A DNA stretch of 64,000 bases from Naasia aerilata (GTDB lineage: Bacteria; Actinomycetota; Actinomycetes; Actinomycetales; Microbacteriaceae). The translations under genes and the position numbers were made by a program. The stretch covers positions 744,001 to 808,000 of the forward strand of contig NZ_AP027731.1 in the NCBI RefSeq assembly GCF_030296595.1. Direction: 5' to 3'. Below the pieces are notes generated by a model that saw only the letters and a list, made by a program, of their open reading frames with translations, was not told where the DNA came from and did no database searches. Shown here one piece after another: positions 18,918-28,485 of this stretch. Position 1 is the first letter of the stretch. Each line of letters begins with the position of its first letter.

Positions 18918-18954
18918 AGCCTACCAACCGCTCGAGATGTCTCGACGTCGAGAC
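18918..18954 (-). promoter_or_regulatory. icd promoter region with a 16-bp perfect palindrome
   Basis: The minus-strand -10 TAGGCT (18923-18918) is followed upstream, at the -35 position, by the perfect palindrome GTCTCGACGTCGAGAC (18939-18954). The same site lies 37 bp upstream of the divergent GNAT promoter. It looks like a dimeric repressor operator; the binding protein is unknown. Confidence 0.55.
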
Positions 18955-19002
18955 AAGTTCCGCCGCGGTGCGGCGCCCCGTCCGGCCCGCTACCCTGTGC
19001 GC

Positions 19003-19455
19003 ATGGGCACGCTGGTCCTCGAGGAGCTGAACGCCGGCAACATCGTCGCGGCGAATTCGCTGACCCTGAAGCCGGGGCAGGAGCAGTTCGCCGCCCCCGC
19101 GTCGTACGCCATCGGCGAGCCGTATGTGAACCCCACGACGGCCTGGCCGCGCGTGGTTTTGGAGGACGGCAAGGTCGTCGGCTTCATCATGGGCAACTTC
19201 GATCCCGCGTCCGATCACGAGGAGTTCCGCAGCTGCATCTGGCGGATCAACGTGAAGGCGGGCGCGCAGGGCCACGGCGTCGGCACGTTCGCGGTCCAGG
19301 CCCTCGCCGACGAGGCGCGCTCCCGCGGATTCAACCGGCTCACCGTGATCTGGGAGCCCGGCGAGCTGGGTCCCGAGGAGTTCTTCCTGCACGTGGGCTT
19401 CCGCCCGATCGGCGAGACCCGGTACGGCGAGGTCATCGGCGCGCTCGACCTCTGA
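19003..19455 (+). CDS. GNAT family N-acetyltransferase
   Basis: 150 residues. The acetyl-CoA binding motif A is in GAQGHGVGTFAVQALADEA (about residues 88-106), with the GNAT beta-bulge before it (RINVKA) and a C-terminal FLHVGFRPIGETRYGE. It resembles SpeG/ElaA-like acetyltransferases; the substrate is unknown. The ATG at 19003 stands 6 nt after TACCCT, so it is probably leaderless. The stop overlaps the next start (TGATG). Confidence 0.88.
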   Translation: MGTLVLEELNAGNIVAANSLTLKPGQEQFAAPASYAIGEPYVNPTTAWPRVVLEDGKVVGFIMGNFDPASDHEEFRSCIWRINVKAGAQGHGVGTFAVQALADEARSRGFNRLTVIWEPGELGPEEFFLHVGFRPIGETRYGEVIGALDL

Positions 19456-19784
19456 TGGCTGCGGTCTTCGACCGGCCCGGCGACTACACCGAGCAGGTGC
19501 TCGATCTGGTGGCCCAGATCCCGTCGGGACGCGTCATGACCTACGGCGACGTCGCGTGGACGTTCGGTCGCCCGGGTGCCCGCGCGGTCGGGATGGTGAT
19601 GCGGTACCACGGTTCGTCCGTGCCCTGGTGGCGCGTCCTCCGCTCCGGCGGTCACCCGCCGACCGGCCACGAGGCGCGTGCGCGCGAGCACTACGAGGAG
19701 GAGGGCACTCCCCTGCTCCCGGCCTCGACCGAGGCCGGCTACCGCGTCGACCTCGCGGCCGCGCGCTGGACACCCGACAGCTGA
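19455..19784 (+). CDS. MGMT-family alkyltransferase-like protein (ATL type)
   Basis: 109 residues, only the DNA-binding C-terminal domain of O6-alkylguanine-DNA alkyltransferase: helix-turn-helix IPSGRVMTYGDVAWTFGRPGARAVGMVM, then PWWRVLRSGG. The reactive PCHR cysteine is replaced by Trp, as in ATL proteins, which cannot dealkylate but flag O6-alkylguanine for nucleotide excision repair. The usual ATL form is PWHR, so the Trp-Trp pair here is slightly unusual. Coupled to the GNAT gene by start/stop overlap. Confidence 0.9.
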   Translation: MAAVFDRPGDYTEQVLDLVAQIPSGRVMTYGDVAWTFGRPGARAVGMVMRYHGSSVPWWRVLRSGGHPPTGHEARAREHYEEEGTPLLPASTEAGYRVDLAAARWTPDS

Positions 19785-19811
19785 CGCGGGTCGCGCGGAC
19801 AACTCACGACC

Positions 19812-19844
19812 GGCGGCGGGGGTGCGGCTGTCCGCACCGCCCGC
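19812..19844. terminator. Probable terminator between convergent genes
   Basis: GGTGCGG-CTGT-CCGCACC (19821-19838), extended by GCGGG/CCCGC flanks, lies between the alkyltransferase-like gene and the ABC exporter gene that face each other. There is no U-tract, as is common in high-GC actinobacteria. Confidence 0.6.
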
Positions 19845-19851
19845 GCCGGCG

Positions 19852-21663
19852 TCAGACGAGAGAGTCCCGCCAGGCCTGGTGCAGGGAGGCGAAGCGTCCC
19901 GTGCCGCCGATGAGCTCCTCCGGAGTGCCGTCCTCGACGATCCGGCCCTTGTCCATCACGAGCACCCGGTCCGCGATCGCGACCGTCGACAGCCGGTGCG
20001 CGATGATGACCGCGGTCCGGTCGGCGAGCAGCGTCTGCAGGGCCTCCTGCACCGCGCGCTCGCTCGGGATGTCGAGCGACGCGGTCGCCTCGTCCAGGAT
20101 CAGCACCGTCGGATCGGCGAGGAACGCGCGCGCGAAGGAGAGCAGCTGGCGCTGCCCCGCGGACACGCGGCCGCCGCGCTTGTTGACGTCCGTGTCGTAG
20201 CCGTGCGGCAGGTCCTCGATGAAGGCGTGTGCCCCCACCGCCTTGGCCGCGCGCACGATGTCCTCGCGCGTGGCGTCGGGCCGGCCGAGCGCGATGTTGT
20301 CCGCCACGGTGCCGGAGAACAGGTAGGCCTCCTGGGTGACCATGACGATCGCGCGGCGCAGGTCCTTCGGGTGCAGCTCCCGCAGGTCGATGCCGTCGAG
20401 GCGCACCGCACCGGCCGTCGGGTCGTAGAACCGCGACAGCAGCTTCGCGAGCGTCGACTTGCCGGCCCCGGTCGAGCCCACGAGCGCGACCGTCTGCCCT
20501 GCCGGCAGCTCGAGGTCGAACCGGGGCAGGATGACGCCGCCGCTCCGGTAGCCGAACTCGACGCCCTCGAAGCGCACGGCGCCGCGGGCCCTCCGAAGGT
20601 CCACCGGCCGTGCCGGATCGGCGACCGTCGGCCGCTCCTCGAGCACACCCGAGATCTTCTCGAGCGCCGCGGACGCCGACTGGTAGCCGTTGTAGAACAT
20701 CGCGAGCTCTTCGAGCGGGTCGAAGAAGCGCCGGATGTAGAGGAGCACCGCGAGCAGCGCGCCGATCGCGAGCTGGCCGGCCGCGACCCGCAGGCCCCCG
20801 ACGAGCAGGGCGCCTGCGACGGTGAGGTTGCCGATGAGGACCAGGCCCGGATCGAAGGTCCCGAACAGCCGGAACACCTTCGCGTTGGCCCCGCGGTAGT
20901 CCTCGACGAGGCCGCCGAACTTCTCCCGGTTGCGGTCCTCCTTCCGGAACGCCTTCACCGCGCGGATGCCCGTCATCGTCTCGACGAACTGCACGATGAG
21001 CCGGGCGGAGGCGACCCGCGTCTGGCGGAACAGGCGCTGCGAGCGCGTCTGGAACCAGCGGACCAGGAACCAGAGCGGGATCAGCGCGCACGCGAGGACG
21101 AGCCCGCTCGGGGCGTCCACCAGGATCAGCGCGATCGCCGTGAACAGCGTGTAGAACGCGCCGGACACGAGGTTGCCGATGCCCTCGTCGAGCAGCTCGC
21201 GGATCGAGTCGAGGTCGCTGGTCTGGCGGGCGATGATCCGCCCCGAGGTGTAGCTCTCGTGGAAGTCCATGCTCAGCCGCTGGGTCTGCGAGAACACGCG
21301 CTGGCGCAGGTCGAAGAGCACGGCCTGAGCGATGCGGGCCTGGAGCACCCGGAACCAGCCGATGAGGGCCGCTCCCGCCAGGCTCGTGAGCAGGAAGCCC
21401 GCTCCGGCCAGGGCGAGGGGCAGCCAGTCGCCGTCGGCGAGCGCGGGCACGCCCCGGTCGACGCCGAGCGCGATCAGGGCAGGGCCCGCCACCTGCAGGC
21501 CGGTCGCGATGATGACCACGACGAGCGTCAGGGCGATCTGCCGTCGGCGGGGACGCAGCAGCTCGAGCAGGAGGCGCTGGGAGCGCTTGCGGACGGTGCG
21601 GCTCTCAGCGCGCGAGAGGTCGTCGCGCTCCTCGCCCGAGACGCCCGCGACTGCCGTGCTCAT
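19852..21663 (-). CDS. ABC exporter, fused membrane and ATPase domains (second subunit)
   Basis: 603 residues: about six membrane helices (residues 35-330) and a C-terminal ATPase with Walker [17 protein letters not shown]-loop [11 protein letters not shown], signature [14 protein letters not shown], Walker [13 protein letters not shown] and H-loop [10 protein letters not shown] canonical, catalytically complete half-transporter. The ATG at 21663 overlaps the partner gene stop (ATGA). The pair forms a heterodimeric exporter of the multidrug type; the substrate is unknown. Confidence 0.95.
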   Translation of the reverse strand: MSTAVAGVSGEERDDLSRAESRTVRKRSQRLLLELLRPRRRQIALTLVVVIIATGLQVAGPALIALGVDRGVPALADGDWLPLALAGAGFLLTSLAGAALIGWFRVLQARIAQAVLFDLRQRVFSQTQRLSMDFHESYTSGRIIARQTSDLDSIRELLDEGIGNLVSGAFYTLFTAIALILVDAPSGLVLACALIPLWFLVRWFQTRSQRLFRQTRVASARLIVQFVETMTGIRAVKAFRKEDRNREKFGGLVEDYRGANAKVFRLFGTFDPGLVLIGNLTVAGALLVGGLRVAAGQLAIGALLAVLLYIRRFFDPLEELAMFYNGYQSASAALEKISGVLEERPTVADPARPVDLRRARGAVRFEGVEFGYRSGGVILPRFDLELPAGQTVALVGSTGAGKSTLAKLLSRFYDPTAGAVRLDGIDLRELHPKDLRRAIVMVTQEAYLFSGTVADNIALGRPDATREDIVRAAKAVGAHAFIEDLPHGYDTDVNKRGGRVSAGQRQLLSFARAFLADPTVLILDEATASLDIPSERAVQEALQTLLADRTAVIIAHRLSTVAIADRVLVMDKGRIVEDGTPEELIGGTGRFASLHQAWRDSLV

Positions 21664-23479
21664 GCGTTCACCTCCGCTCGCTCGCCGACGGGGTCGTCGT
21701 CGGCGGGATCGTCGTCCGCCCGGTCGTCGTCGAGGCTCGAGATCACGAAGCGGTAGTGCTCGTTGGTCGCGAGCAGGTCGGAGTGCCGTCCGACCGCGGT
21801 GATGCGGCCCTGCTCGAGCACGGCGACACGATCCGCGAGCTGGACGGTGGACGGACGGTGGGCGACGACGAGCGCGGTGGTCGAGGACAGCACGTGGCGC
21901 AGCGCCGCCTCGACGAGCTCCTCCGTCTCCACGTCGAGCGCCGACAGCGGGTCGTCGAGCACGAGCACGGCCGGCTTCGCGGCCACTGCGCGGGCGAGCG
22001 CGAGGCGCTGCCGCTGACCGCCGGAGAGGCTGAGGCCCTCCTCGCCGATGACCGTGTCGACGCCCTGGGGGAGGTCGTCGACGAACCCGGCCTGGGCGAT
22101 CGCGAGCGCCTCCCGCATCGACTCCTCGCTGCGATCCGGGCTGCCGAGCAGCACGTTCTCGCGCACCGTGTCGGAGAAGAGGGTCGCGTCCTCGAATGCC
22201 ATCGCGATGTGGCGCCGCACCTCCGCGAGGCGCAGCTCACGCACGTCCACGCCGTCGAGCAGCACCGCTCCCCGGTCACCTCGTAGAGGCGCGTGGGCAG
22301 GGCCGTCAGAGTCGACTTCCCCGACCCGGTGAGGCCGACGAGTGCCATGGTCTCGCCCGGCTCGATCACGAGGTCGATCCCGTCGAGGAGGTCGGGCAGC
22401 TGCTCGGGCGCATCCGGATAGCGGAAGTGGACGTCCCGGAACTCGAGCCGGCCCTGCGGCCGCTCGAGGGTCGCAGGCCGCTCGGGGTCGCGGATCAGCA
22501 CCGGCTCGTCTATGACCTCGAAGAAGCGGTCGGTCGCGTTGCGGGCGTCGAGCGTGAAGGAGAGCAGGAAGCCGATCGACTCGAGCGGGAACCGCAGCAC
22601 CGTCGCGGTGGCGAAGAAGGCGACGAGCGCACCCGCCGTGAGCTGCCCCTGGGCGGCCAGGATCACGCCGACGGTCAAGCACAGGGCGAGCGTGCCATCC
22701 GGGATGAGGGTCAGCCAGCGCCAGATGAACGCGACCGCGCGGGCCTTCTCCATCTCGGTGCCGCGCAGCTCCTCCGCCTGGGCCTCGAACTTGCGCAGCG
22801 CGTGCGACCCGCGGCCGAACGCCTTGAGCACGCGGATGCCGTGCACCGACTCCTCGACCGCAGTGGCGAGGTCGCCGGCCTGGTCCTGGCTGCGCCGCGC
22901 GGCCGTGCTGTAGCGGCGCTCGAAGCGGATGGCCACGAGCCAGATCGGGATCGCGCTCAGCAGGAAGACCGCGCCGAGCAGCGGGTCGATGCCGAAGAGC
23001 AGCACGGCGCCGACGACGACCGTCACCGAGTTGACGACCAGAAGGACCAGGCCGAACGCGAGCCAGCGGCGGATCAGGTTGAGGTCGTGCACGGCGCGCG
23101 ACAGCAGCTGGCCGCTGGGCCACCGGTCGTGGAACGCGACGGGAAGCGCCTGCAGGTGGGCGTAGAGCGCGTTCCGCATGTCCGCCTCGACGTGCGTGTT
23201 CGGCGTCAGCACGAGCCAGCGCCGCACGAGGATGGCGAGCGCTTCGAGGATCCCCAGACCCACGATGAGGAGCGTCGACGGAAGCACCGCGGCCGCATCC
23301 CCGTCCTGGAGGGCGGAGTCGACGAGGACCTGGAGGACCTGCGGGATGGCGAGCGCGACGAGCGCGGCCACCAGCCCGGCGACCATGCCGGCGATGAGGC
23401 GCGGCAGCGCGGGGCGGACGAAGGGGCCGAGGCGGAGCAGGGCACGGACGGTGGACAGTCGATCAGCGTCGACGGACAT
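21660..23479 (-). CDS. ABC exporter, fused membrane and ATPase domains (first subunit), frameshifted
   Basis: About 606 residues after adding one G at the run 22270-22273 ([12 protein letters not shown]). Walker A is [15 protein letters not shown], signature [15 protein letters not shown]. The Walker B ends [12 protein letters not shown], with Asp where the partner has the catalytic Glu, so this subunit probably carries the degenerate ATP site of a heterodimeric exporter. The acidic C-terminus ([14 protein letters not shown]) is unusual. A leader peptide gene precedes it. Confidence 0.92.
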
Positions 23480-23492
23480 GCGGATCCCTAGA

Positions 23493-23549
23493 GGCCCGAG
23501 CGGGCCGAGGAGGTCGAACAGGGAGGAAGGAGCGCCGGTCGAGCCGGCG
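23493..23549 (-). promoter_or_regulatory. Two hairpins between leader peptide and ABC exporter
   Basis: CGCCGG-CTCGA-CCGGCG (arms at 23533-23538 and 23544-23549) and GGCCCG-CT-CGGGCC (23493-23498 and 23501-23506) lie between the leader peptide stop and the exporter ATG at 23479. The second sits in the translation initiation region. Together with the leader peptide they could form an attenuation or translation-arrest switch. Confidence 0.45.
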
Positions 23550-23587
23550 AAGGTCGTGCGGAGGCGGCGGGAAGGCTCGCGGGGCGG

Positions 23588-23656
23588 TCAGGCGCCCGCG
23601 TACGGCGGGACGAGACGCCGGACGGAGCCCGTGGATGCGCGCAGGGAAGTGTCCAT
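23588..23656 (-). CDS. Putative 22-residue leader peptide of the ABC exporter operon
   Basis: The ATG at 23656 is preceded by an excellent ribosome site (GGAGGA, 4 nt spacing). The short frame begins MDTSLRAS, ends VRRLVPPYAGA and stops at TGA 23588. A -10 like TAGCCT (23714-23709) lies upstream. Good translation signals, small size, two hairpins after it and an exporter gene 109 bp downstream fit a ribosome-sensing leader peptide such as those that induce antibiotic exporters. Not a known family to me. Confidence 0.55.
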   Translation of the reverse strand: MDTSLRASTGSVRRLVPPYAGA

Positions 23657-23711
23657 GTCGTCCTCCGATTCGCTCCGATGCCCGGCCGTGGCGGCGGGCG
23701 AGCCTCCTAGG

Positions 23712-24947
23712 CTAGCCGCGGGCGCGGGAGTCCTGCAAGGGCCGGATCCGCACCGAGAGGCACGTGACGCAGCCCTCGAGCTTCTCGAACTCGCTCAGCG
23801 GCACCGACACCACGCGGTAGCCCAGCGAGGTCAGCAGCTCGGCGGTGCGCGGCGCGCTGGCGGAGAGCAGCACGGCGTCCGGGCCGAGCACCACGACGTG
23901 GACGCCTTCCGGCTCCGGCACCTCGAGGTAGCGCGGGAAGATCCTCGGGTCGTCGACAGTATCCGGGTGGCCGAGCACCGTGCCGTCGGGCAGCGCGGTC
24001 ACGGCGGACTTGAGGTGGAGGACCTTCGTCACCGGCACCCCGACCACTGTGAGGCCGCGCATCCTCAGGATCGCCCGGAGCTGCCGGATGCCCTCGCCAT
24101 TGGTGCGGCCGCCCTGGCCGACGTAGACCGTGCGGCCGATGATGAGCACGTCGCCGCCGTCGAGGGTGCCCGGCTCCTCTATGCGCTCGATCGGCAGGCG
24201 CAGCGAGCGGAGGGTCTCCTCCACGGCGTCGACCTCGTCCCGGCGCTGCTCGGCACCCGGGCGGGTCAGGACGGCGACTCCTCCCGCCACGACCACGGTG
24301 TCCTCGACGAAGACGGAATCCGGCCCCTCTGAGGCGGGCACCTCGAGCACGTCCCAGCCCTCCGAGCGGAAGGCGTCGACGTAGGCCGCCCACTGCTCGT
24401 CGGCCAGAGCCGAGTCGACCGGGACGCGGTCCTGGAAGGTGACGGCGCCCTCGGCGAGGCGCGGCGACGGAAGACGGACGAGGGCCGCGCGCCCCGAGCG
24501 GAGGACGGCGGGCGAGCTCTCCAGGATCGCGCGATGCAGCGGGCGGCCGACCGTCAGCGCGGCGATCACGGTGATGATCAGGAAGGCGAGGTTGACGCCG
24601 ACGAGGGTTCCGGCCACCACCCCGACGAGGTTCCCGGAGAACGGATTGCCCGAGAGCAGCGCACCCAGGGTGGTGCCGATCAGCGCGGCGACGAGTCCCG
24701 CGACCACCCCCGTCAGCAGGGTCCACCCGATCCTCCGGAAGGCGCCGAGGCGCGCACCGATCGCGAGCACGACGAAGGACACGAGCATCGCGAAGCCGAA
24801 GAACCCGTTGGCCACCGGAAGCACCTCGGGGTTGAACCCGTTGCCGACGAAGAACAGGAAGACGGTGGCAGCGTGGGCGGCGAGCGCGGCGGCCGCGGCG
24901 CTCAGGAGAGCCGCGAGCAGTCGCCGGCCGGGAGGGGGCTGAAGCAC
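23712..24947 (-). CDS. Dimethylargininase (DDAH)-like hydrolase with N-terminal membrane domain
   Basis: 411 residues. Residues 1-145 carry about four membrane helices. A guanidine-modifying (arginine deiminase/DDAH) domain follows, with FVEDTVVV, GTLDGGDVLIIG, HLKSAVTAL (catalytic His) and LEGCVTCLSVRI (nucleophile Cys near 393). The enzyme would hydrolyse methylarginine or a related guanidine compound. DDAH enzymes are normally soluble proteins of about 260 residues, so the membrane fusion is unusual. The GTG at 24947 lies 6 nt after TAGGGT, indicating a leaderless mRNA. Confidence 0.85.
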   Translation of the reverse strand: MLQPPPGRRLLAALLSAAAAALAAHAATVFLFFVGNGFNPEVLPVANGFFGFAMLVSFVVLAIGARLGAFRRIGWTLLTGVVAGLVAALIGTTLGALLSGNPFSGNLVGVVAGTLVGVNLAFLIITVIAALTVGRPLHRAILESSPAVLRSGRAALVRLPSPRLAEGAVTFQDRVPVDSALADEQWAAYVDAFRSEGWDVLEVPASEGPDSVFVEDTVVVAGGVAVLTRPGAEQRRDEVDAVEETLRSLRLPIERIEEPGTLDGGDVLIIGRTVYVGQGGRTNGEGIRQLRAILRMRGLTVVGVPVTKVLHLKSAVTALPDGTVLGHPDTVDDPRIFPRYLEVPEPEGVHVVVLGPDAVLLSASAPRTAELLTSLGYRVVSVPLSEFEKLEGCVTCLSVRIRPLQDSRARG

Positions 24948-24992
24948 CCGTCAACCCTAGCCGCGGCCCGTCGAGCCCCAGGCCGGACCGCC

Positions 24993-26597
24993 TCAGTGGT
25001 AGAAGTGGCGCTCCCCGGTGAAGTACATCGGCACGCCCGCGCGCTTGGCCGCCTCGATGACCTCGTCGTCCCGGACCGAGCCGCCGGGCTGCACGACCGC
25101 CCGCACACCCGCCTGCAGCAGGACCTCGAGGCCGTCGGCGAAGGGGAAGAACGCATCCGAGGCGGCGACGGAGCCGCGCGCACGCTCCCCCGCCCGGGAC
25201 ACCGCCAGGTGGCACGAGTCGACCCGGTTGACCTGGCCCATGCCGACTCCGACGGACGCTCCCGAGTTGGCGAGCAGGATCGCGTTCGACTTGACCGCCC
25301 GGCACGCCCGCCAGGCGAACTCGAGGTCCGCGAGCGTCGCCGCATCGACCGCGTCGCCGGAGACGAGCCGCCAGGTCGAGGTGTCGGACTGCGCCGAGTT
25401 GACGCCCTGGTCGAAGCTGTCGACCGTCTGCACGAGCACGCCGCCGCTGATCTGGCGGAACTCGCGCGGCTCCCGCCGGTAGTCGCCGGGCAGCTTCAGG
25501 ATGCGGAGGTTCTTCTTCTTGCCGAGCACCGTGAGCGCGTCCGGCTCGAAGTCGGGCGCGACGAGCACCTCGGTGAAGATGTCCGCGACCTGCTCCGCCA
25601 TGCGGAGAGTGACCGTTCCGTTCGCGGCGATCACCCCGCCGAACGCGGAGACCGGGTCGCACTCGTGCGCGCGGATGTGGGCGGACGCGATCGGGTCCGC
25701 CGCCTTGGGCGAGGCGACGGCGATGCCGCACGGGTTCGCATGCTTGATGATCGCGACCGCGGGGCCCGTGAAGTCGTAGGCGGCGCGCACGGCCGCGTCC
25801 GCGTCCACGTAGTTGTTGTAGCTCATCTCCTTGCCGCCGAGCTGCTCCGCCTGCGCGATGCCGCGGCCCGACGGGAACGTGTACAGCGACGCGCGCTGAT
25901 GCGAGTTCTCGCCGTAGCGGAGCGGCGTCGCGAGGGTCGCCTCCACGCGGAGGACCCTGTCCGCGTCGCCGGTCTCGGCGGCCATCCAATCAGCCACCTG
26001 GCGGTCGTAGGCCGCGGTGTGCGCGAAGGCGGCGGCCGCCAGCCGGCGCCGCTGCTCCAGAGTCGTGCCGCCGGCGGCCAGCGCCGCCAGGATCTCGGGG
26101 TAGCCCTCGGGAGAGACCACGACCGCGAGGTTGGCGTGGTTCTTGGCCGCCGCCCGCACCATCGCCGGGCCGCCGATGTCGATCTGCTCGATCACCTCGC
26201 CCGCCGGAGCACCGGCCGCCACGGTCTGCGCGAACGGGTACAGGTTGACGACGGCGAGCTGGAAGGGCTCGATGCCGAGCTCGGTGAGCTGGCGCTCGTG
26301 ATCCTCGAGGCGCAGATCGGCGAGCAGGCCGCCGTGGATCGCCGGGTGCAGCGTCTTCACCCGGCCGTCCAGCGACTCGGGGAAGCCGGTGGTCTGCGAC
26401 ACCTCGGTGACGGGCACGCCGGCCGCGGTGAGGGTGCCTGCCGTGGACCCGGTGGACACGATCTCCACTCCGGCCGCGGCGAGCGCGCGGCCGAGCTCGA
26501 CCAGGCCGCTCTTGTCGCTCACGGACAGGATCGCCCGGCGGACCGGGACGACGTCGCGCTCCCGGTACAGGGCCGGGTCGATGCGGGGGCCGCTCAT
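24993..26597 (-). CDS. purH: Bifunctional AICAR formyltransferase / IMP cyclohydrolase
   Basis: 534 residues, full length. Carries out the last two steps of de novo IMP synthesis. The N-terminal cyclohydrolase has [26 protein letters not shown] and [17 protein letters not shown]; the C-terminal transformylase has the KHANPCGIA motif and ends in FTGERHFYH. The ATG at 26597 overlaps the purN stop (ATGA), forming a purNH operon. Its substrate AICAR ribotide (ZMP) is the riboswitch ligand proposed for glyA. Confidence 0.98.
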   Translation of the reverse strand: MSGPRIDPALYRERDVVPVRRAILSVSDKSGLVELGRALAAAGVEIVSTGSTAGTLTAAGVPVTEVSQTTGFPESLDGRVKTLHPAIHGGLLADLRLEDHERQLTELGIEPFQLAVVNLYPFAQTVAAGAPAGEVIEQIDIGGPAMVRAAAKNHANLAVVVSPEGYPEILAALAAGGTTLEQRRRLAAAAFAHTAAYDRQVADWMAAETGDADRVLRVEATLATPLRYGENSHQRASLYTFPSGRGIAQAEQLGGKEMSYNNYVDADAAVRAAYDFTGPAVAIIKHANPCGIAVASPKAADPIASAHIRAHECDPVSAFGGVIAANGTVTLRMAEQVADIFTEVLVAPDFEPDALTVLGKKKNLRILKLPGDYRREPREFRQISGGVLVQTVDSFDQGVNSAQSDTSTWRLVSGDAVDAATLADLEFAWRACRAVKSNAILLANSGASVGVGMGQVNRVDSCHLAVSRAGERARGSVAASDAFFPFADGLEVLLQAGVRAVVQPGGSVRDDEVIEAAKRAGVPMYFTGERHFYH

Positions 26598-27184
26598 GTG
26601 GGGTACTCCTCCAGTCGGATGCGTCCTGCGGCGATGCCGCGGATCACGTCGGAGAGCAGCCGCCGCTCGACCGTCTTCACGCGGTCGTGCAGCGTCTCCT
26701 CGGAATCACCGGGCAGGACGGGGACCCGCTCCTGCGCGATCACGGGTCCGGTGTCGACGCCCTCGTCGACCAGGATCACGCTCGCCCCCGTCTCGCTCAC
26801 TCCCGCGGCGATCGCGTCCGCCACGGCGTGCGCGCCGGGGAACTCGGGGAGGAGCGCGGGATGCGTGTTGAGCAGGCCGGGAGACAGGGCGCGGACCACC
26901 TCGCCGGGGAGGAGTCGCATGAAGCCGCTGAGGACCACCACGTCCGGTCGCCATTGCTGGATCTGGCTCAGCAGCTCCTTTCCCCAGTCCTCGCGCGTCG
27001 GGAACGAGGACAGGGGCACCGTGAAGGACGGGATGCGGAACTCCTCGGCATGGACCAGCCCGTCGGCGTCGCGGTCCGACCCGACGGCGAGCACGCGCGC
27101 GGGGAAGTCGGCATGCTCCGCCTCGGCGAGGAGCGCCCGGAGGTTCGAGCCGCCGCCCGAGATCAGGACGACGAGGGACAGCAC
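26594..27184 (-). CDS. purN: Phosphoribosylglycinamide formyltransferase
   Basis: 196 residues. Transfers formyl from 10-formyl-THF to GAR in purine synthesis. Motifs: [38 protein letters not shown] with the catalytic His, and [13 protein letters not shown]. The GTG at 27184 stands 6 nt after TAGGCT (27196-27191), so translation is probably leaderless. Coupled to purH. Confidence 0.97.
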   Translation of the reverse strand: MLSLVVLISGGGSNLRALLAEAEHADFPARVLAVGSDRDADGLVHAEEFRIPSFTVPLSSFPTREDWGKELLSQIQQWRPDVVVLSGFMRLLPGEVVRALSPGLLNTHPALLPEFPGAHAVADAIAAGVSETGASVILVDEGVDTGPVIAQERVPVLPGDSEETLHDRVKTVERRLLSDVIRGIAAGRIRLEEYPT

Positions 27185-27190
27185 TCCGAA

Positions 27191-27196
27191 AGCCTA
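27191..27196 (-). promoter_or_regulatory. -10 element of the leaderless purNH promoter
   Basis: TAGGCT on the minus strand with exactly 6 nt (TTCGGA) before the GTG of purN, placing the transcription start at or next to the start codon. Confidence 0.6.
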
Positions 27197-28435
27197 CCGG
27201 CGCGCCTCTTCCGCCCGGTATGCGCGCTCCGACTGCTCGCCACCTCCGCGCCTGCGGCCGCTGAGGAGTCCGAGCGCCGCGCCGATGCCGAACTCCACGC
27301 CGGCGAGCAGCCCGACGAGGAGCGGATCGGGGCCCACGGAGGCGAGCCGTCCCGGCCCGGCAGCACCGGAGGCGGCGGACGCGAGCAGCCCCATGGCGAG
27401 CCCGCCGGTCAGCGCCGCGATCCCGGCGGCCACCAGCAGCTCCCCCGCCGCGGCGGGGAGCAGGAGAGCCCGGTCGATCCTGGGCCGCAGCAGAGCGCCC
27501 ACGAGGAACGCGCCGACGACCGGGAGGAGCAGGCCGAGGAAGCCCCAGCCGAAGTCGCCGGCGGGCAGTGCGCCGAGGACCGGGAGGCCGGGCAGGGGGC
27601 CCACCGCCGTGCCCAGCGGCGACACCGAGGACCCAGCGCCGAGAGCGAAGCCGGGACCGAGCAGCCAGGCGGCCGCCCAGATCACGAGGTCGGGAAGGAC
27701 CGCGAGCTGCCCGAGCGTCAGCGCCGCCCCGCCGAGCACGTCCCCCTGCAGCGCCTCGTACAGCGAGATGACCGTGGAGTAGCCGAGGACGAGCAGCGCG
27801 GCGACGGCGACCGCGGAGACCGCGAGGAGGACGGCCAGGGACGCGAGCCCGGCCCTCGCTCCTTCGCGGAGGAGGACCGCCCAGTCCACAGGCAGCCCGA
27901 CGCGGAGCAGGAACGCCTCTTCGCCGTGCCGGTTCCGGCGGAGAAGCCAGCCGCCGGCGAGGCCCACGGTGAAGACGGCGGTCGGGAGCAGCACGCCCTG
28001 CCACCGGGAGGGCTGGGCGGACTCCGCCCCCGCCGTGAGCACGACGAGCGCCGACACAGCGGCGAAGGTGGCCATCGCGACGAGCGCGCCGAGCCGGGGA
28101 TGCTCGGACGCACGAAGCCGCGCGCCGGTCCGCGCAGCCAGCACCGCGGTGGTGAGCCCGAGCCCGAGGGCCCCCACGGTCACGACGAACGGGTTCCCGG
28201 CGCCTGCCAGGGCCAGCCGGGTCGCGAGGGCGGGATCGAGCACGAAGCGCACGTCCACCCCGTGGCCGAGCAGCCACGTGTCCGCGGCAGCTCGGTAGAA
28301 GACGGCCCAGTCGACGCCGAGCTCGTACTGGAACGCCCAGAGGGCGGTCAGAGGCACGAGCAGCGCGCCCAGTCCGATCCCAGCCGTGAGCAGGGACTCG
28401 AGGGCGGCGAGAAGGGCGGTGACTGGGCGGTTCAT
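27194..28435 (-). CDS. DUF6350 integral membrane protein
   Basis: 413 residues with roughly ten hydrophobic helices rich in Ala, Leu and Gly, and an Arg-rich C-terminus. Position between sucD and purN is a conserved actinobacterial arrangement for DUF6350 proteins. Function unknown. The ATG at 28435 follows a TAGGCT box (28450-28445) by 9 nt, so it has its own near-leaderless promoter rather than depending on sucCD. Confidence 0.85.
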   Translation of the reverse strand: MNRPVTALLAALESLLTAGIGLGALLVPLTALWAFQYELGVDWAVFYRAAADTWLLGHGVDVRFVLDPALATRLALAGAGNPFVVTVGALGLGLTTAVLAARTGARLRASEHPRLGALVAMATFAAVSALVVLTAGAESAQPSRWQGVLLPTAVFTVGLAGGWLLRRNRHGEEAFLLRVGLPVDWAVLLREGARAGLASLAVLLAVSAVAVAALLVLGYSTVISLYEALQGDVLGGAALTLGQLAVLPDLVIWAAAWLLGPGFALGAGSSVSPLGTAVGPLPGLPVLGALPAGDFGWGFLGLLLPVVGAFLVGALLRPRIDRALLLPAAAGELLVAAGIAALTGGLAMGLLASAASGAAGPGRLASVGPDPLLVGLLAGVEFGIGAALGLLSGRRRGGGEQSERAYRAEEARR

Positions 28436-28485
28436 GCGTTCCGGAGCCTAACCCCGGAGATGCCCGGCGCCCGGGTGAAACCCCG

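Noticed and set aside
24534..27782. Plus-strand open frame of about 1080 codons opposite purH and purN
   Set aside because: Composition is Arg/Gly/Asp/His-rich antisense shadow, a common artefact of 70% GC; the minus-strand purH, purN and DUF6350 are clearly real.
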